Assembly: GCF_019703515.2 (NCBI RefSeq)
Contig: NC_059347.1
Span: forward strand, 22,256,501 to 22,320,500
From: Myxocyprinus asiaticus
Lineage: Eukaryota; Chordata; Actinopteri; Cypriniformes; Catostomidae
Direction of reading: 5' to 3'
Length of the DNA: 64,000 bases
Below the pieces are notes generated by a model. The model made no database searches. It was given only the letters and a program-made list of their open reading frames with translations, and had not been told where the DNA came from. A program made the translations under genes and the position numbers. Of the stretch, positions 47,862-58,989 are shown one piece after another. Numbering within the stretch: position 1 is the stretch's first letter; every line of letters starts with the position of its first letter.

Positions 47862-47988
47862 CATCAGAAGTGCTCTCTGGCTCATTGAGCAGGAAAGCCA
47901 TGTGATAGTTCCTCACATGCTGCGGGTACAGCTGCTCCAGCTCACATAACGGAGGGTAGTGGGTCACAAACAATGTCAGACACTTCAC
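47862..47988 (-). CDS. msh3: msh3 antepenultimate coding exon
   Basis: The exon begins after CTGCAG at 47989 with GTGAAG and ends GATG|GTGTGC at 47862 (phase 1). It encodes [20 protein letters not shown] and then [20 protein letters not shown] plus [16 protein letters not shown] is the conserved FVTHY segment of the MSH3 ATPase domain, next to the nucleotide site shared with MSH2. NYHM.FL is also MSH3-specific. It joins in frame to the exon at 40513-40681. By recalled human exon order (24 exons) these three would be exons 22-24. The preceding exon was not found to the right. Confidence 0.95.
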
Positions 47989-48169
47989 CTGCAGAAACAC
48001 ACAGAGAAGAGAAATTAAGTAGAAAAGAAAAGCAATTAATCTAGCTACACTTATCAGATTAAAACTTAAAAGTGAAGTGTGTCATTTCTGCACCACTAGT
48101 GTCACCAAAAAGTTAAAAACAAAATAATACAATTTTCCTGAAATCTCTCCCCATCTTGCATTAATCGGA

Positions 48170-48596
48170 CAATCAAATAGCCCTTCCCTTAACTCACTGA
48201 ATGTTTTTTGTTTTTGGCACCATTCTGAGTAAATTCTAGAGACTGTTGTGTGTGAAATTCCCAGAAGATCAGTAGTTACAGAAATACTCAAACCAGCCCA
48301 TCTGGCACCAACACTCACGCCACTCCAAATGGTGCCAAAAAACAAAAAACATCCAGTGAGGGGCAGTTCTGTGGACGGAAATGCCTTGTTGATGAGAGAG
48401 GTCAACAGAGAATGGCCAGAATGGTTCGAACTGACAAAGTCTACTATAACTCAGATAACCGCTCTATACATTTGTGGTGAGAAGAATATCATCTCAGAAT
48501 GCTATTCTGAGATGCGGGTTGATGCTGTTTTAGCGGCATGAGGGGGACCTACACAATATTAGGCAGGTCATTTTAATGTTGTGGCTGATCGGTGTA
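48170..48596. mobile_element. Tc1-derived palindromic element, partial
   Basis: The right end GTGGCTGATCGGTGTA (48581-48596) is the inverse of the TACACCGATCAGCCA terminus recalled for a fish Tc1-like family. A paired-domain segment reads on the minus strand as GLSISVTTDLLGISHTTVSR (about 48300-48241). The next part of the same protein reads on the plus strand as FCGRKCLVDERGQQRMARMV (about 48367-48426). CACTGAATGTTTTTTGTTTT and its complement flank the HTH part, so this is a head-to-head palindrome with the left arm cut short. Confidence 0.75.
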
Positions 48597-49764
48597 TGAA
48601 CATTATTAGTGGCCTGGCAGACTGTATGTGCGTAGTGGTATTGCCTCACCAATATGCACACATTTCATTCCAGAGGGGGAGGTGTTCATTTCTACATTTA
48701 TTGATGTGTTTGTCTTTTCAGCGGGCTCTGGGGAGGCAATGAGCTGGAGTGTGAATATGAGACATAAGGAGGTGATTCAATGAAGCAGAACAAGAGACGT
48801 GAGGCTACTTGTGACATTACGTTTTTAGTTTTGCTGACAGAAGTTTAATTTTGGCAGGTCAGAAGATTAAACTTAGATAACCATGAGGGTGTTCAGATGA
48901 ACATAGAATGGGCAGAATCAAAGAGAATGATATTGTGCACTGTAAATCTTATCACTGAGATTTATGTCTTGTGTTTTTCTTGTTGCAGAGGCAAGAACTT
49001 TTACACATAATTTATTAGAGGCACTCTTCACTTTGACTGATGGAGGTTGATGTCATATATCACACCTAAACCCAAATCCTACATCATGTTACCACACAAG
49101 ATAAACACTCTTAGGGGCTATTCATCGAATGTGTCCTTAAGCTTAAAAAAAAGCAAGCACTTTTAGTAGTTGAAGTTATTTTTTACTTACACCGTGTCTA
49201 ATAAGCGTGGGGCACCTGCTAGAGATGCTGGTTAAAAAAAAAACAAATAAACAGTGTGATGCAGTGCAACGGTCAAAGACGTCTGACTTGCATGTTTACA
49301 TAAGAAAAACAATTGAAAAACAGCGCGGACAGACACAAAATAACGTTTAAAGATTCAGTGCCATAAAACTTACTAACTTTGGCAAATCCAGTGACTAGTT
49401 CTTCCTTGGAAGCTCTCATTGTAGCAGTCTGGAAACTGACTTTGTTTCCCAGTGGACTGATAAAATACACCCTGACTCAAGGAAATGGTGTACAGCCAGC
49501 CAATGAGATTGGAATATAAAATTTTGAGACAGCTCTTTCCAATTTTGTTAGCAATATGCATCAGATGGCCCAGAGAATGGCCCACGTCTGACATGTCTTT
49601 TCTAACAAGGTGCAATGCGACTAGCTTCCAGTGACAAGTCATTTTTCTGTTCATACTGAAAGCTAAAAGGCTAAACAATGCAACACAATCAAAGTAGATT
49701 GATGTTTAAAATGCAGTTATGTGGAGCAGGTTTTTGGATAAATCAGATTTCAATGTGAACTGTG
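48597..49764. other. upstream msh3 intron sequence
   Basis: No exon of msh3 or other gene was recognised. Short frames at 49273-49678 (minus) have no domain. Confidence 0.45.
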
Positions 49765-50085
49765 TAGTCCGATTCCCAAACAATCGACTCCGGTTCTCCG
49801 GTTGAGCCAGTTCATTTTAGTTAATCTGACTTCCGCCATGTCCAGCTCGAAATGAACCAAGAACTGTAATGTTAAAATAATTTTTTGTTCTTTAAAATTT
49901 TCATTTAATATAGTTACAGTAGGAGCAATTATTGGATTGCATTTATGCCTTTAAAAAGTCTGTGTAAACACCTTTTGCAAGAATTATATTACTTTTATCT
50001 CTGATTTGTTATGTCTGATCAGTTGAAATAAAATTATCTCGTTAAGAATCGTAAATAGAACTGTGGTGAATAATCGGACCAGATG

Positions 50086-51762
50086 ACATTACAGGAGCCA
50101 GTTTATGGCAGAGCCCCTCCCTAACTGTCAAGGCAAAGAAGAGTGACTCCATTTTGATAGGATCGTGGCAGGATGAAAACAAACAAATGCCAAGCGCAGC
50201 CATCAGATAAGCTGCTTGGACAACTACCAGATGCTTCAGAACGTAAGGCCCCAGAACTTACGACGCATTGGAAAGGACTTCTCATTTATCTATGAGTGGT
50301 TTCTTAGCAACATCTCAGACCCCCCATCCAAAGGTTTGCCCTAAGACCAGAGGTGAGAAGGATCGTAAATTCCCTAGGACTTGCAGGCAAACTAAGTGAA
50401 CCAAGCATTAACTTGCCATTTGGCGAAAGCTGAACAAAGAAGCCACAAAGAAAGACAGAAATGTTAAGACTTTTACTCCTAACATGGTCACCAACTGCAA
50501 CACATCCACTCCATGTTTGTTCACAGAATGCATGTGTAATATTTAATCTTTCAATATCATGTTTGGTCTCTATATCTTCAGAAAAATGGCAAGAGTATTT
50601 TTTAAAAGGTTTGTAAAAGGAACAATGCATAGATGAAACTTTAAAGACACTGTTCTAACTATGTACTTTAAAATATGCAAATGTTCCACACAGAGAAGGG
50701 AGGGTGATCCACACTGTGTGGGCCCCCTCCGATGTCAGCAGCCAATCATAACCCTGAAACTAGAAGCGTCAAACTGGAATCTCCTCCTCATCAGGAAGGT
50801 ATAAAGCATCCTCCCAATCAGCCACACCTTTATTCTGGGTGCCCAGCCTGAGTGGTGGGAGACGTTAACAGAATAACAGTATCATTAAAAGTCCCCGTCC
50901 AGAGGGCGGTTAACAGGATACACTTCTATAACACTTCTCCGTTCTGGTCTCACTCCATGAGAGAGAGACAATGACAGATCACATCAACATTCTGAATCTC
51001 CATCCAACGTTCTTAGCCTTTATCCAAGAGAGAGAGCAGAAGATCGATCAAGTACCAAGTCTCACTACAAGAGACTATTGCAATGCCAAGTTCGGAATCC
51101 CTATACCAGGAAGATATCTACAGCAACAAGGTTTAGCTCTGGCAAGCAAACCTTCTCTTCAAGTTTCATGCATCTGCATGTTCCAGATAAAGACACTTGC
51201 GCCGACATAGGGCTGTATATCTGTGTGTTCCAGATTGCGAGAACCCTCTCAGAACTTCCAGGAGATCAGCATTCCTCAGCACCTTCATGTCCGAGGCTGC
51301 TGAAATGGAATTCAGCTCCTACCCCACTGTAATGTGGCCCTGAACCCAGTGGGGTCGCCATCACGAACTCATTGACCGATCAAGAAGCACGTAAATATCA
51401 ATACTAAACCTTTTTCCAGAGACCTTGGCATTACTATCAGTTTATGATTTTATAATGTTCTTTAGATTACATAACCTGTGTACCAAATGTCTTGCAAATA
51501 ATCTTTGCATTATTTGTTTAATTAGGAATATGGTTTTCACCTTATTAATTAACAAAGAAACATTTATCTTTCATAACAGTCATACTTTGCCATTGCTACA
51601 TCCAATTCAACCACTTGCATCTTTCCATCCTATGCACTTTTATTTACCTATTAATTTATGTTATTCTTTAACATGTTAGTACCATTTTCTAGTTTTGTTA
51701 GTTGTTCTTGTATATCATTTTGTAAATAAAATTAATTTTATTACAACTGTGTGTTCCTTGTT
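50086..51762. other. unclassified insert, possible LTR-like sequence
   Basis: About 1.7 kb lies between the left part of the hAT-like copy and the L1-type LINE. A TATA-like GGTATAAAGC (about 50798), a GTGGGCCCCCTCCGATGTC block (near 50719) and a late AAATAAAATT (about 51724) would fit a retroviral-type LTR or a leader, but I found no TG...CA pair, primer-binding site or pol motif. The frame at 50971-51210 has no known domain. Confidence 0.35.
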
Positions 51763-51883
51763 TTGATATAGTGTTTCTTCAAGAAACGCACCTTTCCCCG
51801 CAGGAAGCTGAAAAATTTGGGAAGATATGGGGTGAACATGTTTTTATAGTGCTGGCTCGAGTAAGAGCAGAGGAGTCATTACA

Positions 51884-52460
51884 TTGATAAGTAAACATCT
51901 ACAATTAAAATGTCTCAAACAGATTAAAGATAAATTAGGAAGAGTCATTATTGTTTTAGCTGAAGTTCAGGGACAAAGTCTTATTTTGGCTAATATTTAT
52001 GCACCTAACGTTGATGATCAGGGCTTTTTTATAGATTTTGAAGGGATGTTGCAAGCCACTGGCACCCCTTATGATATAATATTGGGAGGAGACTTTAATC
52101 TTTTGATGGACTCAGTCCTTGATCATAGTGAAGCAAACATGTGCAAGCCCCCTAGAGCAGCATTGACGCTTCACAGGATGTGTAAAAATCTTGGTCTTAC
52201 AGATATTTGGAGACTTTTGAACCCATTTAGTAGGGACTATAAATTTCTTTCATCAGTCCAAAAGATTTACTCTAGAATAGATTTTTTTATTATATCTAAG
52301 TCCCTCATTTCAACTGTTGTTCTTTGCTCAATTGGAAACATTTTAGTCTCAGATCACGCCCTGGTGTGTTTAGAGGTGTTGCCACATATGGAGAAAAGAA
52401 GTCATATAGTTGGCGCTTTAATGTATCCCTTTTGCAAAATCCTGAATTCCAACAAATGCT
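51884..52460 (+). pseudogene. L1-type endonuclease, distal part
   Basis: 192 residues are open. LGRVIIVLAEVQGQSLILAN and IYAPNVDDQGFFIDF precede GGDFNLLMDS, and near the end SDHALVCLEV carries the catalytic SDH motif. The N-terminal beta-strand with TWN and the QETH ligand falls upstream, beyond or at the truncation, so the protein cannot be complete. A frameshift near 52375-52400 moves the continuation (SYSWRFNVSLLQNPEFQQML) to another frame. Confidence 0.85.
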
Positions 52461-52684
52461 AAAGGCTAAAATCAATGTCTATATGGAGACATGGAGATCA
52501 GTATCCTCTGTGGGCGTGGCTTGGGAGGCACTTAAGGCGGGCCGGATCATACAGTATGCCTCATTCACCAAAAAATCCAAAGCACAAGAACTCGTGGAAT
52601 TGGAAGGGACAATTAAAAGTGCCGAGGCAGAGCTGAAGCACCGAATGTCATCTAATGGTCTCAGGGAATTGACCCGATTGAAAT

Positions 52685-53071
52685 CCCCTCAGGCTATCCA
52701 TCTCACGAACAGTTAAATTGCCCCATTGAGCAATAACTATGGGCAATACACAGTTTAGTCTTTTTTATATTTATCCAACACATCCAACCTCTTCTGCTAT
52801 TTCATTTTTCTTAAAAAAACAAAACAAAAAAAAAAAACATTTGCACTGTACATAACAGATTTGTATTTGCATTGTACATAACAGATAACAGATTTGTATT
52901 AGATTGCACTATGTATGTGTATATGTATAACTATTTTTTATTTTTTATTATTATCTATGTCTTGCTGCTGTTTTTGTATTGTTTTGTATTGTTGTACACT
53001 GGAAGCTCCTGTCACCAAGACAAATTCCTTGTATGTGTAAGCATACTTGGCAATAAAGCTGATTCTAATTC
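52685..53071 (+). mobile_element. L2-type LINE 3' end nested in L1-type LINE
   Basis: It begins CCCCTCAGGCTATCCATCTC, which corresponds to the last codons of the L2 ORF at 35620, and ends GGCAATAAAGCTGATTCTAA then TTC. TGAAAT flanks it at 52679-52684 and 53072-53077. The L1-type sequence, compared with copy 1 near 4830-4800, is continuous across the insert. This proves the insertion order: L2 into L1. Confidence 0.92.
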
Positions 53072-53221
53072 TGAAATACAGATATAATACTATTTTGTCG
53101 CGGAAGGTGGAGCTTTAGCTATTCAGGGCAAGACAGTCATACTTTGAGTCAGGGGACAAGGCAGGGAAACTACTGGCTAGATATATAAAACAGAGAAGAG
53201 TCTTTTTCTACCATTCCCTGA

Positions 53222-54018
53222 GTGAAATCTGCTGGTGGTAAAATATTTACCTCAGCTATTGATATTAATAATGCTTTCAAAAAATTCTATCTTGATCTCT
53301 ATAGTTCCACATCTTCGTCTACTGATGAGGATATTAGAAACTTTGTGGAACCATTAGATCTTCCTAAACTGACAACTGAGCAAAAAATTTCTCTTGATTC
53401 TGAGATAACCTTGGAGGAGCTTGGCGAGGTAATTAAGGCCTTGCCTACAGACAAGGCTCTGGGGCCAGACGGCTTTGCCGCTGAATTTTTTAGATCTTAT
53501 GCTACAGAACTGGCTCCACTTTTACTAGAAGTTTATACTGAGTCATTAAAGAATGTATAGCTTCCGCCAACCATGACGCAAGACTTGATCAGTCTGATTC
53601 TTAAAAAGGACAAAGATCCAAGCGAGTGTAAGAGTTACCATCCAATTTCCCTGATCCAGCTAGACGTTAAAATATCGTCAAAAATTTTGGCTAACCGATT
53701 ATGACATCTCTTATACATATAGATCAGGTGGGGTTTATTCGGGGCTGTAGCTCTTCTGATAACATTAGGCGTTTCATTAATGTCATGTGGGCAGTGGCGA
53801 ACGATCAGACTCCAGCTGCTGCCATCTCACTTGACGCTGAAATAGCATTTGATATGGTAGAATGGGATTATCTTTTTAAGATTTTGGAAATGTACTGGTT
53901 TGGGAATACTTTTATTAGGTGGATTAAGTTACTTTATAGACACCCGGTAGCAGCAGTACAAACAAATGTACTCTGTATTTTAGGCGATGGGGCAGTCATT
54001 AATATAGGGGATAAGTAA
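53222..54018 (+). pseudogene. L1-type reverse transcriptase, N-terminal part
   Basis: Segments read SLDSEITLEELGEVIKAL and LGPDGFAAEFFRSYATELAP, then (after a stop at 53558-53560 and frame change) [13 protein letters not shown], and from 53701 DQVGFIRGCSSSDNIRRF and SLDAEIAFDMVEWDYLFKIL, which is motif A with both acidic residues kept. Motif B and the YADD box are absent: the text jumps to C-terminal sequence after 54018. Not functional. Confidence 0.82.
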
Positions 54019-54705
54019 AAACAAAAATTGGGTCCTAGCCAGTTTTATGATCGGCAGACAGCTCATCCTTAGGGGATGTAAGTCAGCTGGAGCGCCCTCA
54101 TTTCAGGAGTGGTACACGGAGATGAAAATGTGTAGCGGCATTTGAGGAGATGTCATGTAGAAGGCTAGGCAACCTGGACTGTACATCAGGAAATGGGGCA
54201 GCTATTTAGCCTTTTTGGAAGGCTCTTGGGGAGGGACAGCGGAGAGAGACTAGTGGTTTTGGATGTGTTTGTTGCAACCTTTTTGTTATTTGTTTTTGAA
54301 AGTATGCTTTTTATGTTTTTTTTTGTTTTTTTTTATGTTTCTAAATATTTTCTGCTGTTTTGTTTTCTATTTGTGTGTCTTTGTCAGTTGGCTTTTGACC
54401 ACTGGGGTGCTTGTTTGTGTCGGGTGTGGGGGTTAATGTTCAGGGGAGAAAGTTGTGATTTCATGTGGTCTGATTCTGCATTTTCTGTTGTGTGTATTTG
54501 ATTTGCTGCATGGAATCAATAAAAATTGTTAATAACAATAAACACACACATACAGTACACCTTAAGTGACATGTGATTAATAATCACCAAATACTTTGGT
54601 GTCCTGTATGAGGCCCAGTTCATTTCAATTGGTACCAGTGTGAATCTCACTACGAACCGTTAATGAGTCGGAATCGTTAAATTCCTTACGATTCCCACCC
54701 CTAGA

Positions 54706-57119
54706 CACATGTTTAGCTGGGACTAGGTTATGGGTGTCAGAAAGCGGTGAGAGAAGTGAGAGCCCATTTCTTGGTAATGGTCAATAAATTAGCCGATATT
54801 CAGATTTTTTTTTCCATAAAATTTTCCCCTTTGACTGATTTGTTTCTTGAAGGCGCTGAGAATCGCCTGCTTGCATGTGAAGTGACAGAAATATAAAGGA
54901 CCAGTCACAGTTCGTTTTGCTGTTACGTGCCATCGTGTTACTACAATAATAGACCAGTGTGCAACAGTCTAATTTAAATGGTCTGCATATCAGAGCCGTG
55001 GCAGACGTGTTTGAGCTCATTATGTTAAAGTGCTCGGCTGTTTCATTCTCCCTCTCTCTCCTCAACAGTTCCCTGTAACTTTTAACTGTTGTATAATGTT
55101 AAAAAGGCAAATATCTCGAAAATCCAGCATTTTCATCCCATTGAGCGCTCATCTAATATCTTCCTCTGAAGCGCATATTCCATCAGCCAGAATCAAAAAC
55201 TTGAGGATCAGAATCAAAAGTTCCTCTGATTCACAAATCATGACCGTATGTCCGTGACAATCCAAGCAGGCGATCCAGGCCATTTAAACTGTCAGGAGAT
55301 TGCTGCTCACGCTGGATCCGCATGAGTGTGTCAGCGCAACTTCAACGTAAAAGCACTTCACGTGTGCTATAAGTAAATGTCTTATTCTCTATGCACTGTA
55401 TGTACAATTGGTTTGATTCAGTATTTTTCGAAAAAATGCAATTGCTAACGTGGACATGCCATCCATGGTTGCTGGACTATTGTGTGTACTAATATTTCCT
55501 TCTTTCTAATATATTAACAATTTCTTCATGTGCAAATAAATTACAAAAATGTTATGACTAAACAGAAATCAGAAGAAACTGATATCTACCATTTAAAATA
55601 CAATATTATTTTACAAAGTTAAAGTTTGGTGTCAAATTGAGTAAATATAGTGCTAAATAAGAGTTTATTAATTTTTTAGCAATTTTATGTTATTTACAAT
55701 ATTAAATTGTGTGATATATCAGCATTGTATCGGCCACCCTGCTCTCTGGATATCGTCATCGGCAATTAAAAAACCCTTGAAGTATAAGCTGGATTTTCTT
55801 CTTTTTTTTTTTTTTCTTCAAGACCAATGACAAACTAGAAGCCACTGAGAAAGAGGTAGAGTCCTTCAAGGCCAAAGTATTGCACAACACTAAAAGGAAA
55901 AAAGTCTTTGTCTGATACTCAGTGCAAAGTTCCAAATGACATTTCAGCGACTTAGCCCACCTCCTAACTACTTCGATTCTCAGATATCTCAGTTTAGATT
56001 GGCTCTCTCTAAATATTGAGGAGAGACTCTGCCTGCCTCTCACATGTGCTCGGAGAGCTTTGCTATGGCAACCAGTGCTGCTCCACTACCTCTTGCCCAC
56101 AGAAGAAAGTTCTGCGTCAAGGCTGTTCACAATGCAGCATTCAAGGGTGTTACACAACAAACGTATTTACATTCTTAAATACAGCGCAGGTGAACGAATG
56201 CACAGGATAAGCCTTGTTGCCAAGGTGATGTGCAGACACTCTCTGCAAGATGCTGCCAGTACACATGTATGTTCAGTAAAAGCAAACAGGCATGGACAAA
56301 AAGCTATTCTAGTGTGGAGGAAATTTCAATGTGAAGCGCATGCTTGAACAAATATTGAAGCGTTTTATTTTTGAACCTCTGCAAGAGCACAGTGTCACAA
56401 CTCCAGCCATACAGCAATGGCCTGAGGTTAAAATGTTTATGGTTTTCTAAACGGATTTAAGTTTGCATAAGACAAGATTTTTACAGTTTTTTTTTTTAAA
56501 GGAAATGTGAGTGGTGCTTGCCTTGATGCTAGGGTGTTGTAGGTGGTTGCAGGGTACTGCTATGTGTTTACTAAGGTGTTCTGGGTTGTTGCTTACTGGC
56601 TCAAGTCAAAAGAGGCTATTTCCAAGTCTCATTGATATCTGGGGGCCTAGATATCTCTGTGGCTCCATTTCAATGAAAATATATGCAAATTATTTGCTGT
56701 TTTTTAATTTGCCAAATAAATCAATAATAAAATCAATTAAGAAAAGTAATGCAAAATTAGAGGTATCACTCATGTCAGCAGCACAAAAGATAAGGGACAA
56801 TTTATGTGCAAGTTTTATACATTTACATTTTTTTAAAGTATTAAGGGGCAGGAAGCTTTAAATACTCAAATGTACTCAAATGTATTTAAACAGTAATTTT
56901 GTTTTTACTTTTATCCATTAATAATTTTTAAACAAACAACTTGTTGACAGACATGTTGTTTATTACCAACAAGTTGTTAACATCTTGACTGTCTTAATCC
57001 GGCAAAATGAGTACTATTTATCCTTGCAATTAAATAAATGCATAAATATTCTATATCCTCCCGAGACCCGAGTGTGACTGCTATGTGCATTTTTCATTTC
57101 TCCTTTTTATTTGTAACTA
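54706..57119. other. 2.4 kb intronic stretch, faint repeats only
   Basis: GCCGATATTCAG near 54793 and ATCAGCATTGTATCGGCCAC near 55718 may be the two ends of a decayed DNA element. The part at 56514-56630 (GGTGTTGTAGGTGGTTGCAG) resembles a common fish GGTTGCTAGGTG repeat. A small hairpin pairs CAACTTGTTGACAG (56936) with CCAACAAGTTGTTAAC (about 56968). No msh3 exon was recognised. Confidence 0.4.
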
Positions 57120-58345
57120 CAGTTGAAGTCAGAAGTTTACATACACATTAGCGAAATACATTTAAACTCAGTTTTTCACAATTCCTGACATTCTGTTTTA
57201 GGTCAGTTAGGATTACTACTTTGTTTTAAGAATGTGAAATGTCAGAATAATAGTAGAGAATATGATTTATTTCAGCTTTTATTTCTTTCATCACATTCCC
57301 AGTGGATCAGAGGTTTACATACACTTTGTTAGTATTTGGTAGCATTGCCTTTAAATTGTTTAACTTGGGTCAAACATTTTGGGTAGCCTTCCACAAACTT
57401 CTCACAATAAGTTGCTGGAATTTTGGCACACTCCTCCAGACAGAACTGGTGTAACCGAGTCAGGATTGTAGGCCTCCTTGCTCGCACACGCCTTTTCAGT
57501 TCCATCAGTTCCATTTTTGTTTCATCAGACCAGAGGACATTTCTCCAAAAAGTAAGATCTTTGTCCCCATGTGCACTTGCAAACTGTAGTCTGGCTTTTT
57601 TATGGTAGTTTTGGAGCAGTGGCTTTTTCCTTGCTGAGCAGCCTTTCAGGTTATTTCGATATAGGACTCGTTTTACTGTGGATATAGATACTTGTCTGCC
57701 TGTTTCCTCCAGCATCTTCACAAGGTCCTTTACTGTTGTTCTAAGATTGATTTGCACTTTTCTCACCAAACTACGTTCTTCTCTAGGAGACAGAATGCGT
57801 CTCCTTCCTGAGCGGTATGATGGCTGCATGGTCCCATGGTGTTTATACTTGCGTACTATTGTTTGTACAAATGAACGTGGTACCTTCAGGCATTTGGAAA
57901 TTTCTCCCAAGGATGAACCAGACTTGTGGAGGCCCACAATGTTTTTTCTGAGGTCTTGGCTGATTTCTTTTGATTTTCCCATGATGTCAAGCAAAGAGGC
58001 ACTGAGTTTGAAGGTAGGCCTTAAAATACATCCAGAGGTACACCTCTAATTCAGGACACCTCCTTTCAGAAGCTAATTGTCTAAAGGCTTGACATCATTT
58101 TCTAGAATTTTCCAAGCTGGTTAAAGGCACAGTTAACTTAGTGTATATAAACTTCTGACCCAATGGAATTGTGATATAGTCAATTAAAAATGAAACCATC
58201 TGTCTGTAAACAATTGTTGGAAAAATGACTTGTGTCATTCACTAAGTAGATGTCCTAAACGACTTGCCAAAACTATAGTTTGCTAATACTGAATCTGTGG
58301 AGTGGTTAAAAAAATAAGTTTTAATGACTTCAACCTTAGTGTATG
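57120..58345 (-). mobile_element. Sleeping Beauty-like Tc1 element, deletion copy
   Basis: The left end CAGTTGAAGTCAGAAGTTTA and the right end GTAAACTTCTGACTTCAA are inverted. Inner direct repeats occur too (CAGAGGTTTACATACACTTT near 57309 and TATAAACTTCTGACC near 58145), giving the IR/DR arrangement of salmonid/cyprinid Tc1 elements. TA flanks the left end. At about 1.23 kb it is roughly 0.4 kb shorter than the usual 1.6 kb, matching the gap in its transposase. Confidence 0.92.
57329..57982 (-). pseudogene. in-frame deleted Tc1 transposase, 217 residues
   Basis: Transposase would cut and paste the element at TA sites. Start chosen at MGKSKEISQDLRKNIVGLHK (ATG ending at 57982); an upstream in-frame ATG at 57994 adds four residues. 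The N-terminal paired-like DNA-binding part is complete: KSGSSLGEISKCLKVPRS, then SGRRRILSPREERSLVRKV and VSISTVKRVLYRNNLKG. The catalytic domain begins (WRNVLWSDETK, first D) and then jumps to the C-terminus (RRVRARRPTILTRL ... GYPKCLTQVKQFKGNATKY). About 120 residues, including the second D and the E, are lost without breaking the frame. It cannot transpose but might still bind terminal repeats if expressed. Confidence 0.88.
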
Positions 58346-58989
58346 TAAACTTCTGACTTCAAATATAGTAGCCCCTAATTAACATGCAAAATTTTAAATA
58401 ATACTAAGCTATAGAAATATTATTATATATTATATTATATATACATATGCGGCCAAAAGTCTGGAATAATGTACGTATTTTGCGCTCATGGAAAGAAATT
58501 ACTGCTTTTATTCACCAAAGTGGCATTCAACTGATCACAATGTATAATCAGGACATTAATAATGTCAATTTACAAATCAATTAAACTACTTCAAAGAGAT
58601 CTCATCAAAAAATCCTCCATGTGCAGCAATGACAGCTTTGCAGATCCTTGGCATTCCAGCTGTCAGTTTGTCCAGATCATCAGGTGACATTTCATCCCAC
58701 GTTTCCTGTAGCATAGATGTGGCTGTCTTGTCAGGCACTTCTCACGCACCTTACAGTCTAGCTGATCCCACAAAAAGCTCTATGGGGTTCAGATCCAAAA
58801 CACTCTTTTCCAATTATCTGTTGTCCAATGTCTGTGTTTCTTTGCCCACTCTAACCTTTTCTTTTTGTTTTTCAGAATCAGAATCAGCTTTATTGCCAAG
58901 TATGCTTATACATACAAGGAATTTGTCTTGGTGACAGGAGCTTCCAGTGTACAACAATACAAAAACAATACAAAAACAGTAGCAAGACA

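Larger units (their letters stand above)
51763..54542 (+). mobile_element. L1/Tx1-group LINE, copy 2 (5'-truncated)
   Basis: It begins GATATAGTGTTTCTTCAAGA, matching the interior of copy 1, so it is 5'-truncated within the endonuclease. It runs through endonuclease, an interrupting L2 fragment (52685-53071), reverse transcriptase to motif A, then an internal deletion, a short C-terminal part (reading QLILRGCKSAGAPSFQEW near 54060) and the 3' end ATCAATAAAAATTGTTAATA. Compared with copy 1 it is less decayed in the endonuclease. Confidence 0.85.
49765..54705. mobile_element. hAT-like element copy 2, split by insertions
   Basis: The left part (about 49765-50085) follows the middle of the element at 44121-45096: TCCGATTCCCAAA, GAGCCAGTTC, ATTATTGGATTG, AAAAAGTC, ACACCTTTT and TCTGATTTGTTAT. 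The right part (about 54600-54705) matches its end: CGGAATCGTTAAATTCC then CGATTCCCACCCCTAG. The 4.5 kb between is other inserted sequence (50086-54599). The left terminus is missing. Confidence 0.6.

Noticed and set aside
48082..48405. Host HTH protein gene
   Set aside because: The helix-turn-helix is the N-terminal part of a Tc1-type transposase within a palindromic element with Tc1 ends.
50304..50630. 108-codon minus-strand frame
   Set aside because: No domain or motif; lies in an unclassified insert and is probably chance.
56060..56347. 95-codon plus-strand frame near two overlapping frames
   Set aside because: No recognisable motif, no splice signals at its ends, and not consistent with msh3 on the minus strand.
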